DNA of 64,000 bases from Vanessa cardui (GCF_905220365.1 NC_061143.1:12512977-12576976), one strand, 5' to 3'. Shown: positions 47,001 to 57,725, counted from the first letter of the stretch. The notes: generated by a model from the sequence alone, not told the origin. Numbers and translations: made by a program.

Positions 47001-50000
47001 AGTATTTATTTCTTAGGTGAATATCTTTATACAAACGTTATGAGTTGTGTGATAACATGACCGAATATATTCGTCAATTTGACATGCACTTGCTTTCTCG
47101 GGTTGAACTGACGAATTTGTGTTGAAATTAATAGACGAATAGCATCGAATGGCGCGATAGGGAGCTATTTCTATTGGTTGCGTAAATCGACAGGAATCGG
47201 TTTTACTGAATTTGCCGATGTTACATCTAAGTTGTGTCGTACTAAACTTATTCATAAATATTAGCTTATAGCTGTCAATTTACATTTATTTAATGTAATA
47301 ACTTATATAATTTAATGTCGAATTATGGAATAATGGAAATTGGGTGTTGCATTGGTGGTAATTACCGATTAAATTTGAAAAATATACTGCTTTCGATTTA
47401 GGAGCGGTTTCATCGCATGCGCCGCAGAGAACTATAAGTCATGTGATAGCAATGTACGGTGAAATTATTCGGCCACTTATACTCTCTATATTAAATAGAC
47501 TATCTGATAATAGTTACTATTACCGCTAAACAAAACAGCAGCATATAAAATACGTGCATATCTTTATGTGTCAAGGTACGAGTTATTAGGAAATTAACGT
47601 CATAATAAAATATTCACTATATAGCGTGAATTTCATAATATTTTTGAATTTTTTCTCGATTACAGCCGAATCATTTCGCGCAATATCATATTTAGCTCCT
47701 AATGACTGCGCGGGGGGTATTCTGATGAAGTATGCAACACTTTATACACACATGGGCAGTCTCTAATGTAATTCTAATCTTGTAAAACTGAACGTTATTC
47801 AGCTTCTTACTTCTATACTTCATTCGCCCTACCTGCCAGCGTGGTGCTGACGAGCGTCGCTAGTTTATAATAGATTATAATAGAAAGCGTTTTCGCTAAA
47901 GTTGATCGACGAGTGAGTGCACCGACTACACTATTCGAACTGCTCGCCGGTGCCGCTTCCAGTTTTTATTTATTTTTTTCAAAATTAACATTAATTCGTT
48001 ATAGTCGATATCAGCTTGGAAAACATATTGTTGTAGACACTACCGCCAAACAATCGATCAACCAACTTCAGATTTATAATATGTGTTTGGTTTATAATAT
48101 GTGTTTTGGTCCTCTTAAAAGTTATGTCAAAGGAAATAATTACGTAAAATAATCTGTATTTTTATAAAGTAGATAATAATTACTCGTTACAAACCCCAAC
48201 GAGACGCTGATTGCCGAGGGCGCACGAGCGCGAGAGGCGGACGTCCTCGACCCGCGACGCCCGCTCGGTGCGCGGTGGGCTCTGAGCGAGCGCTGTCGAC
48301 GGCCATCTGCCGCGCGCTCATAATATCCTTGCTATAACATTTTTTTCGCCTTTCGGATATGTAATCATTCGAAATGTGGCTTTCAAATGACTGATTAGGA
48401 GTTTTGAATTTTGATCTACCCTACCATCTTTTCACGAACAGCTTTTTCGCCATCGTATTCGTTTCTTGTCGACCTCTTAAAATGTTATATAGATTATTTT
48501 CCACTCCTACAATATAGATTATTTTGCATATGCGATAAAGCATTTAACTGTTGCAAAATTCGAGATATATGTAGCTGCGAAACATGATTGCGGTATAACT
48601 AAAAGTGATGTCCGTGAGCCGGCGTGCAATACGGCGGCGCGCGAGTATTCGACATTGACACAACACATACGCAGGGCTTGCGCAACTTCGCACCGACCTC
48701 ACATTAAAGCCCAAATATCGTTGCAAGTGCCGATCATATTTATACATGTTCAAGTTACACACTGGCCGATTACTCGGTCCAGCGACCTTCAAAGTAACGT
48801 ATGCGGTCTGCATGCCAAACACGGGCGTCCGTATCGCTCGCGCCCGGAGTCCGTTCTCGTACAAGTTATTGAATTAGAGTAATCAATCAACGCGTTATAT
48901 CAAATTACTTTTTATTCAAATGGGCTCATAAAGGCACTTTTGAGTCGCGAATTGTAATGACACTAACATATCCTATAATAGATCTGTCTTATCTAGAACT
49001 GAATTACTAGAAAATGATGTTTGCTAGTTTATGTCGACTTTAAAACAATTTAATGAGATGTTTAAAATCACTTTGATACTTTTTTATAAAAGTGTAATTG
49101 AATATTTATTTATTTAATAGGATATTAACGATCAGTTTCAGTTTTTCTCAAGTAGTTTGACACGAGACGAGTAAAAGAAATCTTTCAGTCTTCAATGCAT
49201 ATTCTTCGCAAAATTAGGAAAGTAGTACTACTTTCCTAATATTGCGTGATAAGTAATAATTACAATAAAATTAATATTAATTGGGGCTTTACCATCAGCG
49301 AGTTATGTTTCTTAATTAAATATAAATTTATTGATACAATAAAGATCCCGAACGATTGTCCTTATTTATCTTTTACTGAACTAGCACTCTTAACAGTTAA
49401 CTTAATTCTGCTGCTTACTAAAAGGCTTGGAGCAAAATTTACTGTGGTTCTTGCCGAATGTGGTGTTTTTTCGCCGAAGGTCTAACTTTACGTAAAAGTT
49501 CCGTCGATATAAATATAAATGTACCACCGGTTGGGCACGTAGATTTTTACTGAAAATAATTACAAGGAAGGAATGACATACAAGGATAAAGTAGCCATTA
49601 GTTTTTTAAGCAAAATGGTGATGGTGCTCTTTCATGATAATCTATGGTGTTTGGTGTATGGTAGTGTGCGTAATGCAACGTAGTGCAGTGGGAGTGACGG
49701 GTGTGTGTGTATGTTGTGCAGGACGCGGCCAGCGACGACCAGGCACGTGAGAAACGAAAACTAGAGGGAGTCACTGAAGCCAAGTTCGGCATCAAGAACG
49801 CCGTCCTCGGCTTCGTTTTTGGAGTGAGTATATCGGTTCCTCCCCAAGCTATTTAAATTCAACTGTTAGGCCAGCTAGTAACGGCTGAATCGTCTGTTGT
49901 AGAAAATCAACTCTTTGATTGACTCGAAAACGCGATTGGTCGAGTCTCTCGACCGGCAGAACATCGAAATAAACAAGCAGTACGGAATCGAAGCTCCCAA

Positions 50001-50256
50001 GGGCGGCGGGCTAAGCTCACTGAGCGGGATCGTGGGCCAAGTCATTGGACCCAAGCTGCAACTACTGGGGCCCAAGATACAAGCTGTGACCGGCCTACTG
50101 GGAGGCGCGTCGGGCGGCAGCGGCGGCTCAGGTGGGGGCTCGGGCCTGGGCTCCATCATTTCGCTGGTCACCTCCTTATCGGGATCCTCCTCCGGTGGCG
50201 CCGCGGTCGGTGGCACCGTCGAGACCATTGACTCTTCCGAGGAGGACGACTCTTGA
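44063..50256 (+). CDS. Gene 1: small secreted Gly/Ser-rich protein, three exons
   Basis: Exons 44063-44206, 49722-49823 and 49903-50256, all phase 0, give 199 residues. Splice sites are clean: donors GTGAGT after both exons 1 and 2; acceptors TTGTGCAG and TGTTGTAG. The ATG at 44063 (context CGCCATG) is chosen because it starts a typical signal peptide: SAARP, then a Leu/Ala core to about residue 22, cleavage after AQAARA. Exon 1 then gives a dibasic site (RTRRQ). Exon 2 is charged, ending KFGIKNAVLGFVFG. Exon 3 has a charged helix-like part (KINSLIDSKTRLVESLD), KQYGIEAPKGGG, a hydrophobic Gly-rich stretch, a GGSGGSGGGSG linker and an acidic SSEEDDS end. The family is not recognised. A small secreted matrix, cuticle or haemolymph protein would fit; that is inference. 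Intron 1 is 5.5 kb. Confidence 0.8.
44706..44739. repeat. GC-rich perfect palindrome (14-bp arms)
   Basis: GCGCAGTACGTGCG at 44706-44719 and its exact complement at 44726-44739, spacer CCGCGC. It should fold into a very stable hairpin in the intron RNA. Confidence 0.95.
45288..45332. repeat. Perfect palindrome (19-bp arms)
   Basis: Arm 45288-45306 and exact reverse complement 45314-45332, 7-nt spacer. Arms hold A8/T8 runs. No TSD is evident. Confidence 0.95.
46918..47244. mobile_element. TA-flanked MITE (Tc1/mariner-like)
   Basis: The element is 46920-47242, 323 bp. The left end GTACGACACAACTT and its complement at the right end form imperfect terminal inverted repeats of about 45 bp; mismatches begin after the first 14 bases. 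A TA dinucleotide lies on both sides (46918-46919, 47243-47244), the target duplication expected for Tc1/mariner. It encodes no transposase; ORFs on the two strands echo each other only because they read the two inverted ends. Confidence 0.75.
48185..48320. promoter_or_regulatory. CpG-rich patch in intron 1
   Basis: GC-rich run (GAGGGCGCACGAGCGCGAG, then GCGCGGTGGGC) inside AT-rich intron. It may be an intronic enhancer or alternative promoter. No further support. Confidence 0.25.
48905..48950 (-). mobile_element. LINE 3'-end scrap
   Basis: The reverse complement reads GACTCAAAAGTGCCTTTATGA and then GCCCATTTGAATAAAAAGT, the conserved 3' end of the 31841-33736 family. Nothing else of the element is kept. 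Confidence 0.6.
49207..49246. repeat. Spacer-less palindrome (28-bp perfect core)
   Basis: 49213-49240 is a perfect self-complementary 28-mer with no spacer (centre AGTACT). The symmetry extends outward to 49207-49246 with one mismatch per arm. Confidence 0.95.
49824..49902 (+). other. Intron 2 of gene 1
   Basis: 79 bp, GTGAGT donor, acceptor CTGTTGTAG, phase 0. A short intron of ordinary size for an insect. Confidence 0.85.
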
Positions 50257-51090
50257 TCGCTCTCCTGTTCCTCTGCGACCCTGCTCCGTCGTCGCGCGCC
50301 GCGTAAATCCATCATTCTTGCCGATGCCTCGCATGCCGTTTGTGCAACCGCCTCGCGTTCGTTATTGCGTGGTATGTAATAGTCGTAGCCCTGCCGGGCG
50401 CTTGCCGGGCGCTTGCCGGGCGCGCGCACGCCGGAGCCGGGTCGCAACCCGCAGTGTACAGTCCCAGTTGCGCACGCGCTTCTGAACCCGCGCTCTCGGC
50501 GCACTGTATTTATATGTAAATAGAATTAGGTGAGTTATGGTGATTTATTAAATAATAATATAATATATGTTTTTTGTAATACTCGTTTGTTTCTCTGCAC
50601 CAACCCTTCGTTTGCACGCACCGCTTTTGTCGTAGATATATACGTAAGTTGTTACACCGAAAGATCAGCCTCGAGAGACCACTGGGCGTCGGAGAAGTAT
50701 TTGTGTGTGTGTGTGATGTGGTGGTCGTTACGCAACACGAGCGCATGTCTTACCGTAGTGCATGTTTGTAGTTAACAATTGTTTTAGCACTCACCGACCC
50801 AACGCAGATGAACAGATCGTTTGATGTAATTATGTAAAGTGTTGTGATGTAGCTGATGTAGTCGGTAGTGTGTTTGGAGAAAGCAGTTTGCATCGATTGT
50901 AAAAACAATATAAAGTTGTGTGTGGATTTTCAAGTTCGATGGTTTTTATTTTATCTGATTGAAGAATGCTTTTCGAGAACTTCTATCTGGTCCGTCTCTA
51001 GTCTTTGTTTAGTACCTGAACGAATAATTTGGAAAGAAATTTGTTTGTATATTTGTTATGCAGCGATATTATAATAAAAAAAAACATAAT
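50257..51090 (+). other. Probable 3' UTR of gene 1
   Basis: It follows the gene 1 stop. It holds an 11-bp tandem repeat (GCTTGCCGGGC, about 50398-50424) and a (GT)n tract at about 50699-50716. The first AATAAA after the stop is at 51073-51078, followed by an A-run; it is the best candidate polyadenylation signal, though far from the stop. Confidence 0.45.
50395..50424 (+). repeat. 11-bp tandem repeat
   Basis: GCCGGGCGCTT-type unit repeated nearly three times in the presumed 3' UTR of gene 1. Confidence 0.85.
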
Positions 51091-52132
51091 ATCGTACGCT
51101 ATATATGTAGAATACATAATGAAAATATTTCTTCTATATGCAAGGTGATATTTATCTTCAAGTAACATTTTAAGAAAAGTACATAATTACAAAGATATCC
51201 TAAATAATTATTTATTTTTGAGGATTTATCTTATAATGAGTGATGACTCTAGATTAAGCATTGCAAATTGCTACTTGTAAATTATTAGTACTATACTTTG
51301 ATCGGTGTAAATAATTAATGATGTAGTTTGTGGTATGTAAATATTAAATATGCTGTAAGTAGTTTTGTTCAATTATTAAGAAATGAAACAAACGTAGGCA
51401 TTACTTTCCGGGTTTGAAGCGAAGCACGCATAGCGCCTTCACGCATGAGTAGCCAATCGACACGAAACACACAGTACCGTGCCTGGTCGCATTCCCAGAG
51501 CCGTCGAACTAATAACACTGACAATCACTGACGTCGTCTATTCGTTATTCATTCTAGTTACTGAGGTATGGTATTCACTCTTTTTATTCACCCGTTCCAT
51601 TTGACGTACCGTTTACTGTCACTCGCTGTCAGCATGTGGTCGTGTCACCGCACTGTAGACGATAGTAGGTCGAAGTATACTCGAGTGCCGCTGAGAGCAT
51701 CGCACTGACTGTCCACTCGCGATCGAGCCTTATAATACCACTGTGTACCTGAGAAATAAATTATTGCCATTCGATTATTTGTTTAATTTATAGAAACCAT
51801 TAGAAAAAAGTAAGCTATCAACCTGTAACCGACCTTAGCACATAAAAAACCTTCGTCAGTTTAGTACAATCTTTAATAACACCGTACCGAGTAATCGTCA
51901 GTATATTCTTAGGCCGGTGTTTAGTTAATTAATACATATATGTGCATTGCGAACTGAAATAAAATAGGTCGCTCAGAGTGTAGGAATGTAGTCGTATTAT
52001 TAAAAGAGGGATTGGAGAGGATCCACTGAACACAATAAACTCAACCACACATACAATAAGAACATACAATCAAAACTACGTATCGGAGAGACGGAATGCT
52101 GAGGGCGCTATAGCGTGGCGTGCGCCCGTCTT
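51091..52132. other. Spacer between gene 1 and gene 2
   Basis: No exon is clearly supported here. The start codon and 5' exon(s) of gene 2 should lie in this stretch or further upstream, but I could not place a signal-peptide exon. Confidence 0.4.
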
Positions 52133-53035
52133 GATTCGCGTCGTATGGCGCAGAGTGGCGCTACGTGGAGGCTCCCGGCGTCCACGGCGAGCGCGTCGCG
52201 CAGTCGGGAAGCCTCAAAGTCGTCGAACCGACTGCTCAACTTGCAGTTATCGGACACACAGGACACAAGGACTTCGTCGAATACACGGTCCAGCCCGGCG
52301 TCGCCGGATATACGGAACATCCCGAATTCTTCGGGAACGCGCAGCAGCACGAGGGCGGCTCGGACCGCTTCGCGTACGGCGAGCGCGCCGAGCGCGCCGA
52401 GCGCGCGCGCGCTGCGCCAGGCCACGGCGAAGCCGACCGACGACATCCCGGTGTTCGACCGCAACAAGGTCAGCCTGGACTTCCCGGGGAGCCTGTTTGG
52501 ACCATCCGTGTCGCTCCTCATCCGTACCACTAAAATTGTTGGTGACGTTATTCAGGTACTGTGTTTATATTATATATGAAATACCTTGTGTGTTTGTTTT
52601 ATACAATAGTACAACAAATAGGTACTTAAGAAGACCTGACACACTTTGTTGCAGAGAATGTGACTATGCGTCGACTTGTATTATAACTTGCATAATGACG
52701 TTTTATTAAAATAAAAACTAAATAAATATAACGTTACATATGTAATAATCTTAAATGAAGAGGTGTAGAGTCTCATTTTGAGACAAATTCTTACTCAAAA
52801 ACAAGTTACTTAGTTTCTCTTTTTTCATAAATTTCAGAACTCGGCAGTGCGCTACCAGTCCTTCCTGAGGCTGTTCCGACCGCTGTTCCGGGGACCTTTC
52901 GAAATTAAGGGCTTAGATCCTCCCACAACTACAACGACAACTACAACTACGCGCAGGCCGACCACCACAACAACAACTACCACCAGCTCGGCGGCGCCGC
53001 CCTCGTCCGACAACGAGATCAACCGGAGGCGATGA
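52133..53035 (+). CDS. Gene 2: unknown protein with Thr-rich tail, 5' partial, frame break
   Basis: Two exons are visible. Exon A is open from 52135 (after an in-frame stop at 52132; its acceptor may be the CAG at 52151-52153) to the donor at 52556 (CAG|GTACTG). Exon B is 52838-53035 (acceptor TTTCAG), phase 0. Exon A reads HKDFVEYTVQPGVAGYTEHP and EFFGNAQQHEGGSDRFAYG in one frame up to about 52400. Past a GCGCGC tract, coding-type codon use moves to another frame, DDIPVFDRNKVSLDFPGSLF, ending IVGDVIQ. Exon B gives NSAVRYQSFLRLFRPLFRG, then Thr runs and NRRR at the stop. No start codon lies in frame upstream, so a 5' exon is missing. The family is not recognised. The Thr-rich, probably O-glycosylated tail would suit a secreted protein (inference). 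Confidence 0.6.
52556..52837 (+). other. Last intron of gene 2
   Basis: 282 bp, donor GTACTG, acceptor AATTTCAG after a T-rich tract, phase 0. All reading frames close inside it. Confidence 0.75.
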
Positions 53036-53098
53036 CTGTTACCTTATAAAATATAATATTTATAGAAAATTACAATTAAGATTTAAAGGTAAAACTAA

Positions 53099-53153
53099 AA
53101 TAAATATGTGAAACGTATTCGAGTAAGTTCGCTGCGGTCGCTGCCAAAATAAA
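53099..53153 (+). terminator. Polyadenylation signals of gene 2
   Basis: AATAAA at 53099-53104 and again at 53148-53153, 64 and 113 bases after the stop, a usual distance for an insect mRNA. Confidence 0.55.
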
Positions 53154-54084
53154 AACAACTTTAAGTTTACTTTAAACAGTACGCTATATTATGTTTTGTG
53201 ATTTGTATGTCGCTACTACATATTCTAATGTTGGGAATGGTTAGACGTTGCCTGCGCAATACTCACGGAATCTTAAAACATACAAATAGTACAAAGCATG
53301 AAAATTATGTACAGCAACGATACGCGTGATATCATATTTACCTACTGACGGAGTTACCCGATATAGAAGAAGCAATACTTATATTGGTTGCCTTGTAAAG
53401 TCAATAAGCAATTATAATTTTTAAGTCAAACAGCTGCAGATGGTACCTGCCAAGATTTCACACGTTGTAATAACTAACACCGCCTTGTTTCTGGAATACC
53501 TACACGAGATAAAGTTTTTTCAATTAAATACACGTAGTTAAGTAATGTAAACCTTACTTATAGTTTTATTATTCATTGAGTACTGATTAGTAATAAAATA
53601 CAAATAAAAACCGCTGTTGTGTCGTTTTTTTTTTCTCCCGTTACGGTAACAGTGATACAGTCACAGAGACTAGGATGGAATATGTCAGTAAGGTCAATTT
53701 AAAAAAGACCCCTTTAATGGAGTGAAAATTCATATATTTTTAGTTTCTCATCCAATGAGAACACAGATCAGATCCACAGTACTGACGTTGCGTTTGCCAA
53801 TCCGTGACTTCAGGAATAACCTGATACAATGGCCATCCGGGTACGTGGACAGCTTACCGTCACTTCAGTCTGATTAGCCTTTTCAGTTTTTTATTTGATT
53901 AAATTCATTTCCAATTTAATGTTTCAGTTTGTAAGCAAATCTAAGTAATTTTAATTAGTGGCCAGGTTTAGGCACCATACGGCAGGCGAGACGCATTTGT
54001 CGAAAAAAATTTTTGCCTTAACTCATGGTGAAGTAACGACTTTATAAAGATGTTACTAATGCTTTGTAATCTCAGTGTACTAAA
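53154..54084. other. Non-coding stretch
   Basis: AT-rich; no gene or known repeat recognised. Confidence 0.5.
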
Positions 54085-55350
54085 TACAAATCAAATCTGG
54101 CTTTTACAAGAACTTTTGAATCGTCATTTAACCATTAAGTGAAGCTACCACCGGTTCGGAAAATAGATTCCACCGAGAAGAATCGGCCAGAAACTCAGTA
54201 GTTACTCTTTTTCAACATTTAAAAAAAGTACAGTCATGTTAGTTAATACAATTATTGAAATTAATATATCCTGCCTGGAAGTCAACAGGTATTAATTCCA
54301 CCCTTTTTTTACATCTACAAAATCTTGTATCGAATAAGACGCCTTTGGTACCAATGTATTTTTTATAAACGATTTGAATTTACGAGACGGTAAAGTTAAA
54401 AATATAGAAATGGATACCTTACCCCAAGAAAGATTTATTGACTTTGCGTAGTCGGAAACTTGGCATTATAAGCTTATCCTTACTTCTAGTGCATATACAA
54501 TGATTATCACTGATTTTATCAAAGTGATCAATGTTACTGTGAATATATGATATTGTTGTAAATATATTGCGACGCAACAGTGAGTATTCCTACTCTGTTA
54601 AAAACATCCCGAAGAGAGTCTCTAGCTCCAAGATTATAAATAAACCGGATTGCTCTCTTTTGTAAAATAAAGATAGATTCAATGTCTACAGCGTTACCCC
54701 AAAGTAATATGCCATATGACATGATACTGTGAAAATAACCAAAATAAACTAAACGAGCGATATCAATATCAGTTAGTTGTCTAACTTTTCTAACCGCGTA
54801 TGCTGCGGAGCTGAGTCTTCCTGTTAGGGACGACAAATGGGGACTCCACTGAAGTCTGGAATCCAATTCTATTTCCAAGAACACCGTAGTATCGGCTACA
54901 TCAAGCGGGCCACAGCTTAAAGATATATTATAATTTTGCTTTCTAACATTGGGTAGGGTAAAAACTACACATTTTGTTTTTGAGTATTCAAAACCAAATT
55001 ATTTACTTTAAACCAATCTTGTATCTGTGATAAGGCACCGTTCACATCGTCATAGTCAGTTTTTTTCCTATCAACCTTAAAAATCACTGAAGTATCGTCA
55101 GCAAATAATACTATATTACAAATACCTTTAACAAAGAAAGGAAGGTCATTTATATATACTAGAAATAGAAAGGGACCCAAAATTGAACCATGTGGAACAC
55201 CCATTTTAACGTAGATCCAGTAGACTCCATTCCAATAATGAAAACGTGCTAGATTCTTTGACTTAAGTATGAAGCGATGAGATCAAGAGCCCTACCTTTA
55301 ACGCCGTAATATTTGAGCTTATAAAGAAGCGTCTCGTGTTCTACACAATC
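54085..55350 (-). mobile_element. 5'-truncated CR1/jockey-type LINE (minus strand)
   Basis: Same family as 31841-33736. The 3' UTR and tail are at the left (54085-54300, ending in AAATCAAAT on the plus strand). The 5' truncation is at about 55350, inside the RT where the other copy reads DCVEHETLL. Truncated in a different place from its sister, so it is an independent insertion. Confidence 0.88.
54300..55350 (-). pseudogene. LINE reverse transcriptase fragment, broken frame
   Basis: One frame segment (55204-54965) carries MGVPHGSILGPFLF and the catalytic FADD, then KKTDYDDVNGAL. A later segment (54884-54534) carries the C-terminal region FLEIELDSRLQWSPHL to IYNLGARDSLRD. The frame is lost between 54965 and 54884 and again before the stop region. 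The RT fingers and endonuclease are missing because of truncation. It shows the unbroken form of the A-run that is frameshifted in the 31841-33736 copy. Confidence 0.82.
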
Positions 55351-55485
55351 TTCACTCACTCTTCATTCTTAGTACACTGAGATTATGAAAGCTTGAAATA
55401 TGTTTTTGGTGGAAAATACGTAAGCTATGAGCTTTGGCCATATATTTAATGGTCAAACGAATTTACCTGTAAGTGAAGTTCGACC

Positions 55486-55544
55486 ACAATTATGTGAGCA
55501 GCTTCATTCTTTGCGATTTACTTTTAACATATTGTAGGATGTTC
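55486..55544. repeat. DIRS left inverted terminal repeat
   Basis: Reverse complement of 60430-60491, with a few substitutions and small gaps; the central 20 bases (GCAGCTTCATTCTTTGCGAT) match exactly. Confidence 0.8.
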
Positions 55545-55671
55545 AGAGAAGATAACGTGAAATGAAATAAGAAAATAATAAACAAATAGAAAAAACAATA
55601 TATATATATTATTATGTATATGCTTTATAAAAAAAATAATCTAAATAAACATCTTAAAGTAAGCTAAGAAT

Positions 55672-56557
55672 AGAAGAAGCGAAATTATTTTCAACAACTT
55701 CTCTATTATAAAATTGAGCAAATACCAAAGAGGATTGACTCCAACCTGCGGTTTTTCTAATTAGTTCGATATTAAATCCCTAACCTTTTTGCAGCAGATG
55801 TAGCAGCATGTCGTATGCTGTGTGCACTAAATATACTAGTGTCAAAACCGTTGCGCTGAAGAGTATCCTTAATCCAGTGACTTAATCTTTGAGAGGATAA
55901 TTTATAATGAGGTTTTCTGTAACTAATAAATAAAAAACTATTGTTTTGATTACGCAAAGATTTTGTTTTATTTAGGTACTCCTGCAGACTTCTAGCAGGA
56001 CAAATTTCTGGATGAGCATCATAAAATGGAATTTTAAGAAGTGGTTGAAAAGAGTTTGGCTTTGAGCTTTTAATAAAATCGGGTATCATAATGTTAATAG
56101 GAATATTAAAGATAATATTTTCAATTTTTATTAATGACAGAGTCTGTATGCGATGTGCATTGACTAGTGATAACAAGGTTACAGTATTTTTGGAAAGTGT
56201 TTCCAGATTAAGCTCTTCGTTTGGCCATTTTTCCGATAAATATTTTAAGACAATATTTGGGTCCCATGTAATATCGTACTTAGGATTAGTTGGTCTCAAT
56301 CTGAAAACACCTTTCATAAATCTTTTTATTCGTTCATCGTCTAGGGTGTTACTACCAAAAAGTAGTGATAAGGCAGATTTAGTGGAATTGACAGTGCCAT
56401 ACTTTGTGCCACTGCCAAATATTTCCGTAAGAAAATGTAATATTATAGGTACTGATGGCTTCATATAATCGACATTATTTCGCGAGCAATAAATTAACCA
56501 ATTTCTTAATGAACAATCATATTGTTTATATGTATTATTACTAATCGATTCTAACAT
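55672..56557 (-). pseudogene. DIRS tyrosine recombinase (one frameshift near the end)
   Basis: Open from the Met at 56557 to 55772. It starts with a SAM-like N-terminal domain (SNNTYKQYDCSLRNWLIYC) and continues with the catalytic domain: the first Arg in AHRIQTLSLI and the HxxR box in SAHSIRHAATSAAKRLG. A one-base insertion (GGG for GG) at about 55778 then causes a stop. The shifted frame continues NIELIRKTAGWSQ to FAQFYNREVV, which holds the expected catalytic Tyr. Known role: inserts the circular DNA copy by site-specific recombination, leaving no target duplication. It is the best preserved domain of this element. Confidence 0.85.
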
Positions 56558-57625
56558 TATATCGACTGAACGATGGGAAATAAACCTTCTTAATAAAGTT
56601 TGCCGAATAATTTCACGGCAATTAGGGAGAGACTTTTGTGAAGCCTATGTGGTAATCTGAAAGGAGATATTATTAAATTTGGACTTGGTTCGAATTATAA
56701 AATTTCACCGATGACAATTTCTTTATTAAAAGAAACCAAGCTTGAGTCGGCCAATAAGTAAGTTTTTCCCAAGATATGATATCACCTATGCATCAGGATC
56801 GCTTTTCCAGGCCACGTAAGTTGCACATTTTGCGTTACAACGTCTAGCAAATAAGTCGGGTTTACCAAATTTTTCCATAATTTGGTTATATTGACTAACT
56901 CCAAGTTCCCATTCCGTATCTCTCTAAATTGTTTTCTGGACATAGCATCTGCTTTATCATTATTTTTACTACTAATATATGAAGCAAAGACTAACAATTT
57001 TCGTTCTTCACACCATTGCCAAATCATACGAGAGATTTTGTTCAAATGAGGAAATTGGACACTGCCCATTTTATTGATACAAGCGATGACAGTTACATTA
57101 TCAATTCGCAATATAAAATTTCACAATTAAAAAGATCTTTACAAAAAACTTTTAAACAGAAAAAAGCTGTCATAAGTTCCAATTCATTTATATGTAGATT
57201 TATTTCAAAACTATTCCAATAATCGAATGCTGTTTCATTATTTCAACATACACCCTATCCCGTGGTTGATGCATCTGAATATATTGCTTTACTATATTTA
57301 TTATTTTTAAGAAGTGCGCTACCGTGATCAATGTTTTCAATCCACCAATACATATCTCTTAATATGTATGAGGGTATTTTAATAACTTGTTCGTAACTTG
57401 GGTTATTTAACAAACACAAGTATTTGTATCCTTCAAATTTTTTTGTATAAACCCAGGAATATTGTAATGCGGGGCAAGCAGACATCAGAACACCCAGAAA
57501 TCTTGCGAAGTGTCTTAATTTACACTTTTTTATGTAAATAAACTGATTAATTAGTTCCTTAATTTTAATTTTCTTAATTTCAGGTAACTTTAATTGCATG
57601 GATGAGGAATCAAACACAAAACTGT
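56558..57625 (-). pseudogene. DIRS RT C-terminus + RNase H, multiple breaks
   Basis: From right to left: FVFDSSSMQLKLPEIKK (end of RT), LRHFARFLGVLMSACPALQY, then YSDASTTG. After this Gly the expected Trp codon is TAG, a nonsense change at about 57252-57254. The frame continues through HINELELMTAFFCLK, a frameshift, and DNVTVIACINKMG with FASYISSKNNDKADAMSR, the RNase H end. Another frameshift leads to KFGKPDLFARRCNAKC and AWKSDPDA. A last stretch reads FEPSPNLIISPFRLPHR before the recombinase. The motif order is standard for DIRS; at least three frameshifts and two stops are present. Confidence 0.8.
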
Positions 57626-57725
57626 TAGGTCTTTTAATTTTTGATTTATATTTAAAAAAAAAGGCTTGTTTATAAAAACTAATTTCTAGTATAGCAACAC
57701 TTAATACGTAAAATATTTGGCGGGC

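Larger units (their letters stand above)
44207..49721 (+). other. Intron 1 of gene 1
   Basis: 5515 bp, GTGAGT donor and GTGCAG acceptor. It holds palindromes (44706-44739, 45288-45332, 49207-49246), a TA-flanked MITE (46920-47242), a GC-rich patch (48185-48320) and a LINE 3'-end scrap (48905-48950). No coding exon is supported inside it; a GC-rich open stretch at about 44700-44800 is probably composition only. Confidence 0.7.

Noticed and set aside
49875..50504. 209-residue minus-strand ORF opposite exon 3 of gene 1
   Set aside because: It is the antisense shadow of a GC-rich coding exon that has clean splice sites and a conserved-looking product on the plus strand.
52131..52709. Third open frame across exon A of gene 2 (Arg-rich)
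   Set aside because: All three plus-strand frames are open because of GC-rich composition; this one is Arg/Ala-rich with non-coding-type third positions and runs through the intron.
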